A DNA stretch of 16,526 nucleotides, from NCBI GenBank assembly GCA_025999115.1, contig BNWW01000045.1:1-16526 (forward strand), read 5' to 3'. The notes under the pieces were generated by a model. It worked only from the letters and a program-made list of their open reading frames with translations. It did no database searches and was not told where the DNA came from. The position numbers were made by a program, and so were the translations under genes. This document shows positions 1 to 7,918 of the stretch, one piece after another; the stretch's first letter is position 1, and every line of letters begins with the position of its first letter. Source of the DNA: Bacteroidia bacterium (lineage in GTDB: Bacteria > Bacteroidota > Bacteroidia > Bacteroidales > Azobacteroidaceae).

Positions 1-2
1 AA

Positions 3-3000
3 GTAGAAATAGGCCTGTTGGTTTATTCTTCAGCCTCCGACGACTACTTTAAAACAGGAGTAGGCGATTTTCCGCTGGCAGTGTATGCCTTGAAACGTAA
101 ACCCACGTTGCCGACCAACTTTCTCCGTTTCTTTAATGCGGCTACCGACGACCCCGCCGGAGATGGTTTTGTTGTAACGGGAACGTATCCGAAAATCCTT
201 TCGGCAAACGATGGAGAAAAGTTGGGAACTATCATGGTAACAAAATCAGACGAAAATCAATTTCTGAAATTGGACGTTACCGATTTTGTAAATAAAAACA
301 TTAACGGAAGCGATACCATTTATTTTTTCCTAACGTGTGATGCAACTACCACCTATCCGGTTTCGCTTTGGATACGCTCAGCCGTTTATGGCCCCGTCAG
401 CGCTCCGAAATTGTTTTTATACGATGAAAAACCGGTAACTGTAATGCAAGGCGGACGCGAAATTTATGCCGGCGAAAAAGACTCGGTGCGCATTTTCTTC
501 CCGCCTGTTGCGGTGGCGCCTTTCAGCGTAACTTATACCGACGGAACAACACCGGTAACGGTCAATGGCATTACCACCGGAAGTTATGCTTTTGAAGTAG
601 CGCCCACAACGAATGTTACATACACCATTACGGCCAGTTCCGATGCCAACGGCGCTATTGCTGTCGATGGTTCGGCCACATTCAGCGTACAGACGCCCAA
701 TGCTACTCTTAGCGGCGTAAACAAAATCTACGCTGGTCAGACAAACCTGTTGTCGGTAGAATTTAAAGGGTTACCTCCTTTTGGAGTTACTTATAACACT
801 CCCGAAGGAACGCCTGTTACGGTTAGCGGCATTACCACATCGCCCTATACCTTTACTGTCGCGCCGGCCGCTACGTTTACCTATACGCTGGTAAGCGCTT
901 CCGACAAGAACAACGCTTCCATTTCCGTGAGCGGCGCTCCGGTGGTTACGGTGATTGCACCTCCGGCTCCGGTGTTGACTTCCGGCGCTAACGACTGGAA
1001 AATCTATTTTGGCGAGGAATTTGCTAAATCGAACCTCGATACAAAAATATGGAGCATTTCTTCGGGTAGTCCCGAAGTGGTGAATGACGAGTTGAGGCTG
1101 CCTATCAAGAGTAATGGGACAAGCTATGTTTCTTCGCAGGTTAAACTGATTGACAAATTGCCGAACAATACGGATATATATATCGAAATGCGCGTGAAAC
1201 CGCTGGATGCCGTAGGAACAAGTACGTCGCTGAACACACAGACTTATGATACGCAATTAGCCTCAAAATACGAAAACCGCTATTCGATGGGATTACCTAT
1301 TATGAATGCTTCCGGTAGCAGCCAATACAGATACGATTATTCACTGTCAGACTGGAAAACAAACTATTATGCCGCCGAAATCAATCCGAATGTATCTTAC
1401 TACTCTGTCATCGACTCGCTGACAAACCGGACAGTAAGCGACTATCAGGTGTTTGGCGTCAGCATATCCACCAACGACATCGTATATTATATCGACGGTG
1501 TAGAAGTAAAACGCGCTTCCAACATGGCAGGCTACAATTCGGGTGAATTGGTTGATGCGCTGAAAGCCGCCGCTCCCGGTTCGTCGCTTGAAGACGTAGC
1601 TCAGAAAACATACGGTTTCTATGGACAGGACGATTGGAATTACAATGCCGGATATACCGGCGACCTGATGGCGCTCTTGTTGGGAACATCATTCCGGGCT
1701 GCCGAAGTACAAGCTTCGGTAAACGGACAATACGCTTCGGTAGATTATGTCAGAATTTTCAAACCGGCCGGAGATATGAACGAAACGTCGGCGGAAGATA
1801 TTACTTTCGATGAGGCGACTGCGGTTACATTAACCGGAACGGCCGGTAAAAACAACAAACAGATTGTACTGCCGTCGGGAAGTTCCGCTTCGTTTGCCCT
1901 TTCACAGGAATATGCCCTGAACGAAACAACAACGAGATATTTTTCTACGATTGTGAAAAAAGCCGCCGACGGAGAGTTTACGCTTTCGCTGACAAATACT
2001 TCGGGACAGGTTTTGGGAGCATCAATCATCGACCAGTACAACCAGTTGCAAACCGGTTTCGGCGCCAACAAGTTGTATTACGCTTCGACCGTGAGCGCCG
2101 AACCAACCGGACGCAAATCTTCGTATATACGCAACGACGAGCCGACTTTGCTTATTGGTCGTGTTCAGACCAACGCTTCCGGCGACGATGTTTTGAGTAT
2201 TGCTCTTGTGCCGGTGATGGGCGACCATTCCGCTCCGTTCTTCTATCCCAACATTGAAGGAGAATACGGACACACGGCTCTCAACAACCGGTGGGATTTG
2301 AATTACAAGTATGAAGCCGGTTTGGGCAAAATAGGAGGCGTGAAGCTGCAAGCCAATCGCGCCGAGTCGTCGGTTCAGAAATTCTTGGCAGGAAACAGCT
2401 TCCAAAGCGTTCTTCCGAAAGAAAGTTTTGCTACGTTTACTCCAAACGTATTCTACGTGGCAAGTGGTACGCAAGTGCAAATGGAAGTGCAGTTGCAAGG
2501 TACAGCCCCATGGACATTGACCTATTCGGATGGAAAGCAATCGTACACTATTAGCGACATTACGACGAACACGATTAAAATTCCCGTTACGCCGGAAAAG
2601 ACAACTAGTTATACGCTGACCGGCTTAACAGACGGTAACGGAGCGGAAGGCATCGTATTCGGTAAACAAACAGTAAAAGTGAAATCGCCGCGCGCCATGC
2701 TTATTTATCCGGGTTTCGACACGTATGTACAGAGTTCTACTCCCGACGGTACTTTTTGGAATAACCAAACCGGCCTCATAAAGAAGGATGCCTCCTACGC
2801 ACGCGAAGCTTTCTTACGTTATGATATTTCGGAATTTGGAAGAAACGATTCTATTGATATGGCGAATTTGAGTGTCTTCTTTATCAGCAATGATAAAGCC
2901 ACTCCGGTGGTATTGAGCGCATATTCTGTCGAAGGCGGTTTACCGGGTGATATAGAAGACCTTTGCTGGGCTAACAAACCCGACGAAGTCAATCTTAAAT

Positions 3001-3488
3001 TCATTACGGACATTACCTTGCCGGATCCGGGCTTTACCGGTGTCAGGGGAAATTGGGACGTTTCTTCTTTTATTAATCAGAAATTGCGTTCAGGCGCAGG
3101 TGTTGTTGATTTTACTGTTAAAGCGACTGCCGGAGACGGTACGGCCTTACTGACTTGGAGACAATATGCAATCGATTTTCCGGAATTTGAAGCGCAATAC
3201 CCAAGCCTCGAACTCGACCCGTGGACTCCTACCGGTTTGAAAACCGTTTATGACGACAATCAGAGCAAACTCACTGTATATCCTAATCCGGTAACAAGCG
3301 GTTATTTCTATGTGAAAGCACCGGCTGAAACCAACGAAGTGGATATTTTCAATCTGGCCGGCCTATTGGTTTCCCGCGAACAGATTGTGAACGATAGAGT
3401 TTCGGTCGCAGGCTTGAATAAAGGAACTTACGTGTTGCGCGTGAAAACGGCGAAAGGTAGTTTCCATGCGAAATTGATTGTTCAATAA
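3..3488 (+). CDS. Multidomain T9SS surface protein with a catalytically degenerate GH16-like domain (5' end truncated)
   Basis: The frame is open to the left edge (codons from base 3), so the true start lies outside; an in-frame TTG at 18 is not a credible start. 1161 residues are visible. Numbering from base 3, the order is: end of a CBM96/DNRLRE-like beta-sandwich (1-141); two tandem Ig-like modules with the ITT-x-x-Y-x-F-x-V-x-P pattern (about 145-319); a GH16-like domain (326-589) ending in VDYVRIFK; a concanavalin/LamG-like module (593-796); a third Ig-like module (805-896); a second CBM96-like module (899-1071); and a type A T9SS sorting domain with YPNP, NLAG and LNKGTYVL (1080-1161). 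Where GH16 enzymes, including the next gene, have NRY followed by E-x-D-x-x-E, this protein has NRY then SMGLPI (1281-1301). It is therefore probably a glycan-binding pseudoenzyme (inference). The stop is 4 nt before the next start. Domain assignments are by eye; confidence is high for the CDS and T9SS tail, moderate for lack of catalysis. Confidence 0.93.
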   Translation, partial: VEIGLLVYSSASDDYFKTGVGDFPLAVYALKRKPTLPTNFLRFFNAATDDPAGDGFVVTGTYPKILSANDGEKLGTIMVTKSDENQFLKLDVTDFVNKNINGSDTIYFFLTCDATTTYPVSLWIRSAVYGPVSAPKLFLYDEKPVTVMQGGREIYAGEKDSVRIFFPPVAVAPFSVTYTDGTTPVTVNGITTGSYAFEVAPTTNVTYTITASSDANGAIAVDGSATFSVQTPNATLSGVNKIYAGQTNLLSVEFKGLPPFGVTYNTPEGTPVTVSGITTSPYTFTVAPAATFTYTLVSASDKNNASISVSGAPVVTVIAPPAPVLTSGANDWKIYFGEEFAKSNLDTKIWSISSGSPEVVNDELRLPIKSNGTSYVSSQVKLIDKLPNNTDIYIEMRVKPLDAVGTSTSLNTQTYDTQLASKYENRYSMGLPIMNASGSSQYRYDYSLSDWKTNYYAAEINPNVSYYSVIDSLTNRTVSDYQVFGVSISTNDIVYYIDGVEVKRASNMAGYNSGELVDALKAAAPGSSLEDVAQKTYGFYGQDDWNYNAGYTGDLMALLLGTSFRAAEVQASVNGQYASVDYVRIFKPAGDMNETSAEDITFDEATAVTLTGTAGKNNKQIVLPSGSSASFALSQEYALNETTTRYFSTIVKKAADGEFTLSLTNTSGQVLGASIIDQYNQLQTGFGANKLYYASTVSAEPTGRKSSYIRNDEPTLLIGRVQTNASGDDVLSIALVPVMGDHSAPFFYPNIEGEYGHTALNNRWDLNYKYEAGLGKIGGVKLQANRAESSVQKFLAGNSFQSVLPKESFATFTPNVFYVASGTQVQMEVQLQGTAPWTLTYSDGKQSYTISDITTNTIKIPVTPEKTTSYTLTGLTDGNGAEGIVFGKQTVKVKSPRAMLIYPGFDTYVQSSTPDGTFWNNQTGLIKKDASYAREAFLRYDISEFGRNDSIDMANLSVFFISNDKATPVVLSAYSVEGGLPGDIEDLCWANKPDEVNLKFITDITLPDPGFTGVRGNWDVSSFINQKLRSGAGVVDFTVKATAGDGTALLTWRQYAIDFPEFEAQYPSLELDPWTPTGLKTVYDDNQSKLTVYPNPVTSGYFYVKAPAETNEVDIFNLAGLLVSREQIVNDRVSVAGLNKGTYVLRVKTAKGSFHAKLIVQ

Positions 3489-3492
3489 CAAA

Positions 3493-5991
3493 ATGAAAAT
3501 CAAATTATATATTATTACTGTTGCTTTGCTCTCTTCCTTCATTACGGGAAGAGGGCAGGCTAACAGTCCCGGCCCATCGTCGATTCCTTCCCCCGAAGAT
3601 TATCAATTAATCTTTCAGGACGAATTTGAAGGAAGCGCTTTGGACTGGAACGTATGGGGGAGCGCCGATAGAATATCTACCTCAGCGAGCGGCGAGGTAG
3701 TCGGCCGGTGGAAAGAAAATGCTGTGCTGGCCGGCGGACTGCTTAAACTGATGAATTATAAAGGCAACCGCGCCGACTCCGAATGGACGGCCGCTTCTGT
3801 CTGGGTAAAAGAAAAATTTGGCCGGAATACGTATTACGAAGCCCGGTTCAAAGTAACCGATGCAACCGGCGTAAACAATGCTTTCTGGACGTCGGTCGTA
3901 GGTTCCGAAAACCTCAGTTATAAAAACCGGTATGAAATTGACGTCGTTGAAGCCAAAAAATTGAATGCAGGCGGCATTACCTGCCATTTGGCTTGGCACG
4001 ATTGGAAAACTTACAGCTATACCGGCGGAGTGGACATTGCGCAGGGTATTTCTAAAACTTATTCTTCCACCGGTTTCCAAACATGGGGACTGTGGGTGGG
4101 CGAAGACCATATTATTATTTATCACGAAGGAACCGAATTGTGGCGCGGTACAACACATCCCACTTACACCAATCAATGGAATACCGGCGTAGGCAAACTG
4201 CCACAATGGCATCCCGATGAAGAAAAACGCGCCTACGGCAAATGGGGACAAGACGATTGGAGCTATACCGGCGGCATGAACGGCGACGATATGAACATCG
4301 TGTTCAGCACCATGCCTTGGGGAAATTCCAATTCCACTTTGACCGACAATGCACACAATTCGCACATGGACGTGGACTGGCTACGGATTTACAAGCGGAA
4401 AAGCGACCTGAACAAAACGCCCGAACAAGTATCGGAAACCGTTCAACTCAACCAGCCGGCGGCGATTCTTAATCCGATAGCGCTGAATACGAATCAAAAC
4501 CGCTATTTCAGTTTTGTGGTTGAACGTCCCTCCAACAATGATTTGACGGTGGATTTAAACGCGAATCACCAAACCGAAATCAGTCTGAAAATTACAAAAG
4601 ACAACGAATTACAACTTTCGGACGGCGTGAATACCGCTTCTACTGCAACGGCTTATCCTGCTTCTACGGAAGTGAAAACCTATTTTGAATCGGGACGAAA
4701 ATACTTGATTGTAGGCCGGATAACCGCTTCTACAACGGCGAAGGACATTGTCAGCATCCGAAGTTTTGAACTGGGAAAAGCGCTCCCCGAAAAGGAACCG
4801 GTTTTCTACTGGAATATTGACGATACAGGCAATACGTCGATTACCAACGAATGGCACATCAACAAGAAAATCGACAGCAACAAGACTCTCAATGTTTTTG
4901 TCTTTTCGGACGAAAGCGGACAAGCTCAGTTTGGAAAATTGATGCTGGGCAATACATGGGCTTCGGTAACAGCCACTTATGCGGATGCTCCGAAAGCGTA
5001 TCTCTACGGGCAAACCAAATCGACTACGGAGCGGCGGCTTTATTTCGATATAGAAGGGAAATTCCCGTTCTCGGTAATCTATACGGATGGGAAACAGAAC
5101 TTTACGGTAGATAACATCACGACATCGCCTCATACCTTTCTTGTTTATCCCGGCGCTGTTTCGCAATATACTATCGTATCGGCTGCCGATGCCGATGGCG
5201 TACAGGCTACTGTGGGTGGAAACGCCAACTTTTATGTGGATGACGCTCGTTTTTTTACGATTCGTCCGTCTTTCGACACCTACCTGACCGAGGGTACTAC
5301 CGATAATCCGCATACAGCTGCCGACTTGTTTACCACAAGCAAAACAGGCGCGGCAAGGGAATCGTTTCTCGTGTATGACTTCCCCGAAGGCTTGGAAAAA
5401 ACGGGAAGAGCAAACGCCGTGTTTTATGTTACGTCCAAAAGCGCCACCGCCAACGTGAAAATTGAATTGCTGGGAAACGCTGAAAAAGTCGATGCCAACA
5501 CGATTTGGAATACCGCCCCCGCACAGTGGGAAATGTTGGATAGCAAGGTTTTGGGTAACTTATCGGCTTGCTACATCGACTTCGATATAACAGCGTTTTG
5601 CAATGCGCTGCTGGAAGGGAATAACGCTTTTTTCACCCTGAAACTGCGGCAATCGCAAGGTGACGAGAATATGCTGATACGATACAAACCCGGTCATAAT
5701 ACCACGACTTTGGTGCCGAGTTTCTTGGTGCTGGATAAAACCGGCGGCAACGGAATCGAAAACGTGCCGGCAGCGCAACGACCGGTTTTGTGTTACGATG
5801 CGCCTTCACGCAGGTTGTTTAGTTGCGCCGGAGCGGAATTTAGCAGCATATCTTTATATGATATTGCGGGACAGTTGATTCTGCGAAACGCTACATTGCC
5901 TTACTCGCTTTCGGAACGTTATGCCGGATTATTGATTGCACAAATCGATGCACCGGAACGGATATACAGGCAAAAGTTAATTATTTATTAA
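3493..5991 (+). CDS. Secreted GH16 family endo-glycoside hydrolase with T9SS sorting domain
   Basis: 832 residues from ATG at 3493. An in-frame TTG at 3478 overlaps the previous gene and would put a polar stretch ahead of the signal peptide, so ATG is preferred. The signal peptide covers about 1-22. The GH16 domain (38-303) starts FQDEF and ends VDWLRIYKR; NRYEIDVVE gives E148 (nucleophile), D150 and E153 (acid/base), the beta-bulge form of the GH16 site found in agarases, carrageenases, porphyranases and laminarinases. Then follow a concanavalin/LamG-like module (about 310-495), an Ig-like module (497-583), a CBM96-like module (589-750) and a divergent T9SS tail (about 755-832, with SLYDIAGQLIL but no YPNP). 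The family cleaves beta-1,3 or beta-1,4 bonds within glucans or galactans. The subfamily and substrate cannot be fixed by eye. GH16 to C-terminus matches the upstream gene module for module, so the two are likely paralogues. 4 nt separate it from genes on both sides, so it is probably cotranscribed. Confidence 0.92.
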   Translation: MKIKLYIITVALLSSFITGRGQANSPGPSSIPSPEDYQLIFQDEFEGSALDWNVWGSADRISTSASGEVVGRWKENAVLAGGLLKLMNYKGNRADSEWTAASVWVKEKFGRNTYYEARFKVTDATGVNNAFWTSVVGSENLSYKNRYEIDVVEAKKLNAGGITCHLAWHDWKTYSYTGGVDIAQGISKTYSSTGFQTWGLWVGEDHIIIYHEGTELWRGTTHPTYTNQWNTGVGKLPQWHPDEEKRAYGKWGQDDWSYTGGMNGDDMNIVFSTMPWGNSNSTLTDNAHNSHMDVDWLRIYKRKSDLNKTPEQVSETVQLNQPAAILNPIALNTNQNRYFSFVVERPSNNDLTVDLNANHQTEISLKITKDNELQLSDGVNTASTATAYPASTEVKTYFESGRKYLIVGRITASTTAKDIVSIRSFELGKALPEKEPVFYWNIDDTGNTSITNEWHINKKIDSNKTLNVFVFSDESGQAQFGKLMLGNTWASVTATYADAPKAYLYGQTKSTTERRLYFDIEGKFPFSVIYTDGKQNFTVDNITTSPHTFLVYPGAVSQYTIVSAADADGVQATVGGNANFYVDDARFFTIRPSFDTYLTEGTTDNPHTAADLFTTSKTGAARESFLVYDFPEGLEKTGRANAVFYVTSKSATANVKIELLGNAEKVDANTIWNTAPAQWEMLDSKVLGNLSACYIDFDITAFCNALLEGNNAFFTLKLRQSQGDENMLIRYKPGHNTTTLVPSFLVLDKTGGNGIENVPAAQRPVLCYDAPSRRLFSCAGAEFSSISLYDIAGQLILRNATLPYSLSERYAGLLIAQIDAPERIYRQKLIIY

Positions 5992-5995
5992 TAAA

Positions 5996-7876
5996 ATGAG
6001 TATGATTCAAAAAAATTACATCTTAATACTGCTCTTTTTGCTTGGCTTGTCTGCGCAGGCAGCGGAAAAGTATTTTTCACAAGGGAAAACAACTTCCATC
6101 GAATGGGTTCGGGGGAAAGACGGTTTAGTGTTGCGCTCCGGCGTGAAAGGCGTTGAACTTCTTTCGGAAGTTGGAATAACGATTAGTGGAAAATATTACC
6201 GTTTCGACGGAAAATTGGTCGCCAAACAAATTTCAACTGCCGGAAAAATACCGGTCGTTTACGAATTTTCATCCGGTAAATCGCCGGTAAAACTGCAAGC
6301 GGCCTTATTCGACAACGCCATAGCATACAGGTATGTATCGGTTATCGGACAAGGCTTGACGGTAACAGCGGAAAACTCCTCGTTCAGCATTCCCGAAGAT
6401 TGCAAGGTCTTTTATTTTGAACGGAAAAACCATTGGAAGTTGAAATCATACGCCGGTACGTGGGAATCCTGCACAGCGGCGGAACTTCCGGCTATTTCGG
6501 GAACGAATGCCGTTCAGGGCGCTCCGTTGGTTTTGCAGTTGGCCGATGGCCGGTATGCGCTGGCTACGGAAGTGAATCTGCAAAATTACAGCGGCTTGCG
6601 TTGGGATTGCGCTACTCCCTTCCAAATGAAAGCGAATTTTACCGAAGGAAGCGAAGGCTTTGCGCTGACAACACCGCTTTGCACGTCGTGGCGTGTGATG
6701 CTGGTCGCGGAAAACCTGACGGAATTAGTCAATCAAACGGTTGTGCGCGAACTTTCGCCGGCTCCCGATCCCCAATTATTTGCCGATACGGATTATATCG
6801 TTCCCGGCAAAGCGGTATGGCGGTGGTTTAGTCAAGGAACAGGAAATTTTGAACAAGAACGGCAATTTATTGATTATGCCGCCGAACTCGGATTTTTGTA
6901 CAGCGTCATCGACTCGGGAACAAACACGTGGGAAAACACTTGGGATAAAATGAAAGAACTTGCGCTGTATGCCCGCGAAAAAGGCGTGAAACTAATCGTG
7001 TGGAATCATTCCCACAACATAGCCGGCACGGATGACGATTATGCCGCTATGCGCCACTATTTGGACACTGTGGCAACGGCAGGCATTTCCGGCGTGAAAA
7101 TAGATTATATGGACAGCGAAAGCAAACGTTGGATTGATTTTGATATTAAACTATTGCAGGAGTGCGCCAAACGCAAATTGTTAGTCGATTTTCACGGTGT
7201 ACAGAAACCGGCGGGCGAGGCCTATACCTATCCGAATGAAGTTACGCGCGAAGGCATCCGCGGCTTGGAATTGAACAAATTGAAAGAAGGGCCTATTCCT
7301 TCCTATCACAATGCCTTGTTACCTTTTACTCGTTTGGTGGTTGGTCATGGCGATTATACGCCGCTGTCGTTTTCCCATCCGGGAAATACCACTTTTGCGC
7401 ACCAGTTGGCAACGCTTGTGGCGTTTAATTCGCCTTTACAGATCATTTCGGAAGACCCCGAAGTGTTGCTGCACGAACCGGTTGTTATGCCCGCGCTCGA
7501 TTTGATTAAAGCCGTTCCCACCGTTTGGGAACAAACGATCGTATTGCCGCAGACCGAATTGGGTAAAACCGCCGTAGCGGCGCGGAAGTCGGGAGCAGAC
7601 TGGTATATCTATGCGCTGAACGGCACGGACGAGGAACGCGACCTGACTATTGATATAGCCGCCATCACACCCGGTTACAAGCGCAAAAACGCGATGCTGT
7701 ATGTGTATGCGGACGATTTGCAGGCCGAAAAGCTGAAAATAGAAGTGGCGGGTCATCGCCCGTCCGCCATTCCGCAACCGCCCGTAACGCCATTTAAAAA
7801 AATGGTCGGCAAAGCGACTGCGACCTGTAGTGTTCGATTGGCAGCGCATGGCGGCGCGGTTATATGGTTGAGATGA
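5996..7876 (+). CDS. GH97 exo-glycosidase, retaining (alpha-galactosidase-like) type, periplasmic
   Basis: 626 residues. The signal peptide is about 1-22 with LSAQAAEK around the cleavage site. ATG at 5996 or 6002 is possible and the choice does not affect the mature protein. The order is the GH97 N-terminal beta-sandwich (about 25-262), a TIM barrel beginning AVWRWFSQG (about 272-540), and a C-terminal beta domain (about 545-626). GVKIDYMDSES carries Asp370 where, as I recall, retaining GH97 enzymes such as the Bacteroides alpha-galactosidase have their nucleophile and the inverting alpha-glucosidase SusB has Gly. Glu419 and Glu425 in TREGIRGLE are acid/base or calcium-ligand candidates, and the family-typical LLPFTRLVVGHGDYTP segment follows. 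It probably removes terminal alpha-linked sugars, galactose being the best guess. It has no T9SS tail, unlike the two preceding genes, so it should stay in the periplasm. The start is 4 nt after the GH16 stop. Confidence 0.92.
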   Translation: MSMIQKNYILILLFLLGLSAQAAEKYFSQGKTTSIEWVRGKDGLVLRSGVKGVELLSEVGITISGKYYRFDGKLVAKQISTAGKIPVVYEFSSGKSPVKLQAALFDNAIAYRYVSVIGQGLTVTAENSSFSIPEDCKVFYFERKNHWKLKSYAGTWESCTAAELPAISGTNAVQGAPLVLQLADGRYALATEVNLQNYSGLRWDCATPFQMKANFTEGSEGFALTTPLCTSWRVMLVAENLTELVNQTVVRELSPAPDPQLFADTDYIVPGKAVWRWFSQGTGNFEQERQFIDYAAELGFLYSVIDSGTNTWENTWDKMKELALYAREKGVKLIVWNHSHNIAGTDDDYAAMRHYLDTVATAGISGVKIDYMDSESKRWIDFDIKLLQECAKRKLLVDFHGVQKPAGEAYTYPNEVTREGIRGLELNKLKEGPIPSYHNALLPFTRLVVGHGDYTPLSFSHPGNTTFAHQLATLVAFNSPLQIISEDPEVLLHEPVVMPALDLIKAVPTVWEQTIVLPQTELGKTAVAARKSGADWYIYALNGTDEERDLTIDIAAITPGYKRKNAMLYVYADDLQAEKLKIEVAGHRPSAIPQPPVTPFKKMVGKATATCSVRLAAHGGAVIWLR

Positions 7877-7918
7877 TGAGAAACTTATTATATGTCTAAT
7901 TTTTAATTTTTTATAAAT

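Noticed and set aside
18..20. TTG at base 18 as the start of the first gene
   Set aside because: The frame is open to the window edge (V-E-I-G-L before it) and the protein begins in mid-domain without a signal peptide, so the gene is simply truncated by the window.
3478..3492. TTG start for the GH16 gene, overlapping the previous stop
   Set aside because: ATG at 3493 directly precedes a normal signal peptide; the earlier codons add polar residues and lie inside the upstream gene's end.
3931..3951. Naming the GH16 enzyme as laminarinase, agarase or porphyranase
   Set aside because: E-x-D-x-x-E is shared by all of these; subfamily-specific loop residues could not be assigned by eye.
3682..4365. 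Long antisense open frame (227 codons) across GH16; also 771-1256, 2022-2540, 4609-5313, 11551-12219 and 14780-15331
   Set aside because: All lie opposite clear enzyme or surface-protein genes, show no family motifs and have Cys/His/Arg-rich composition typical of shadow frames.
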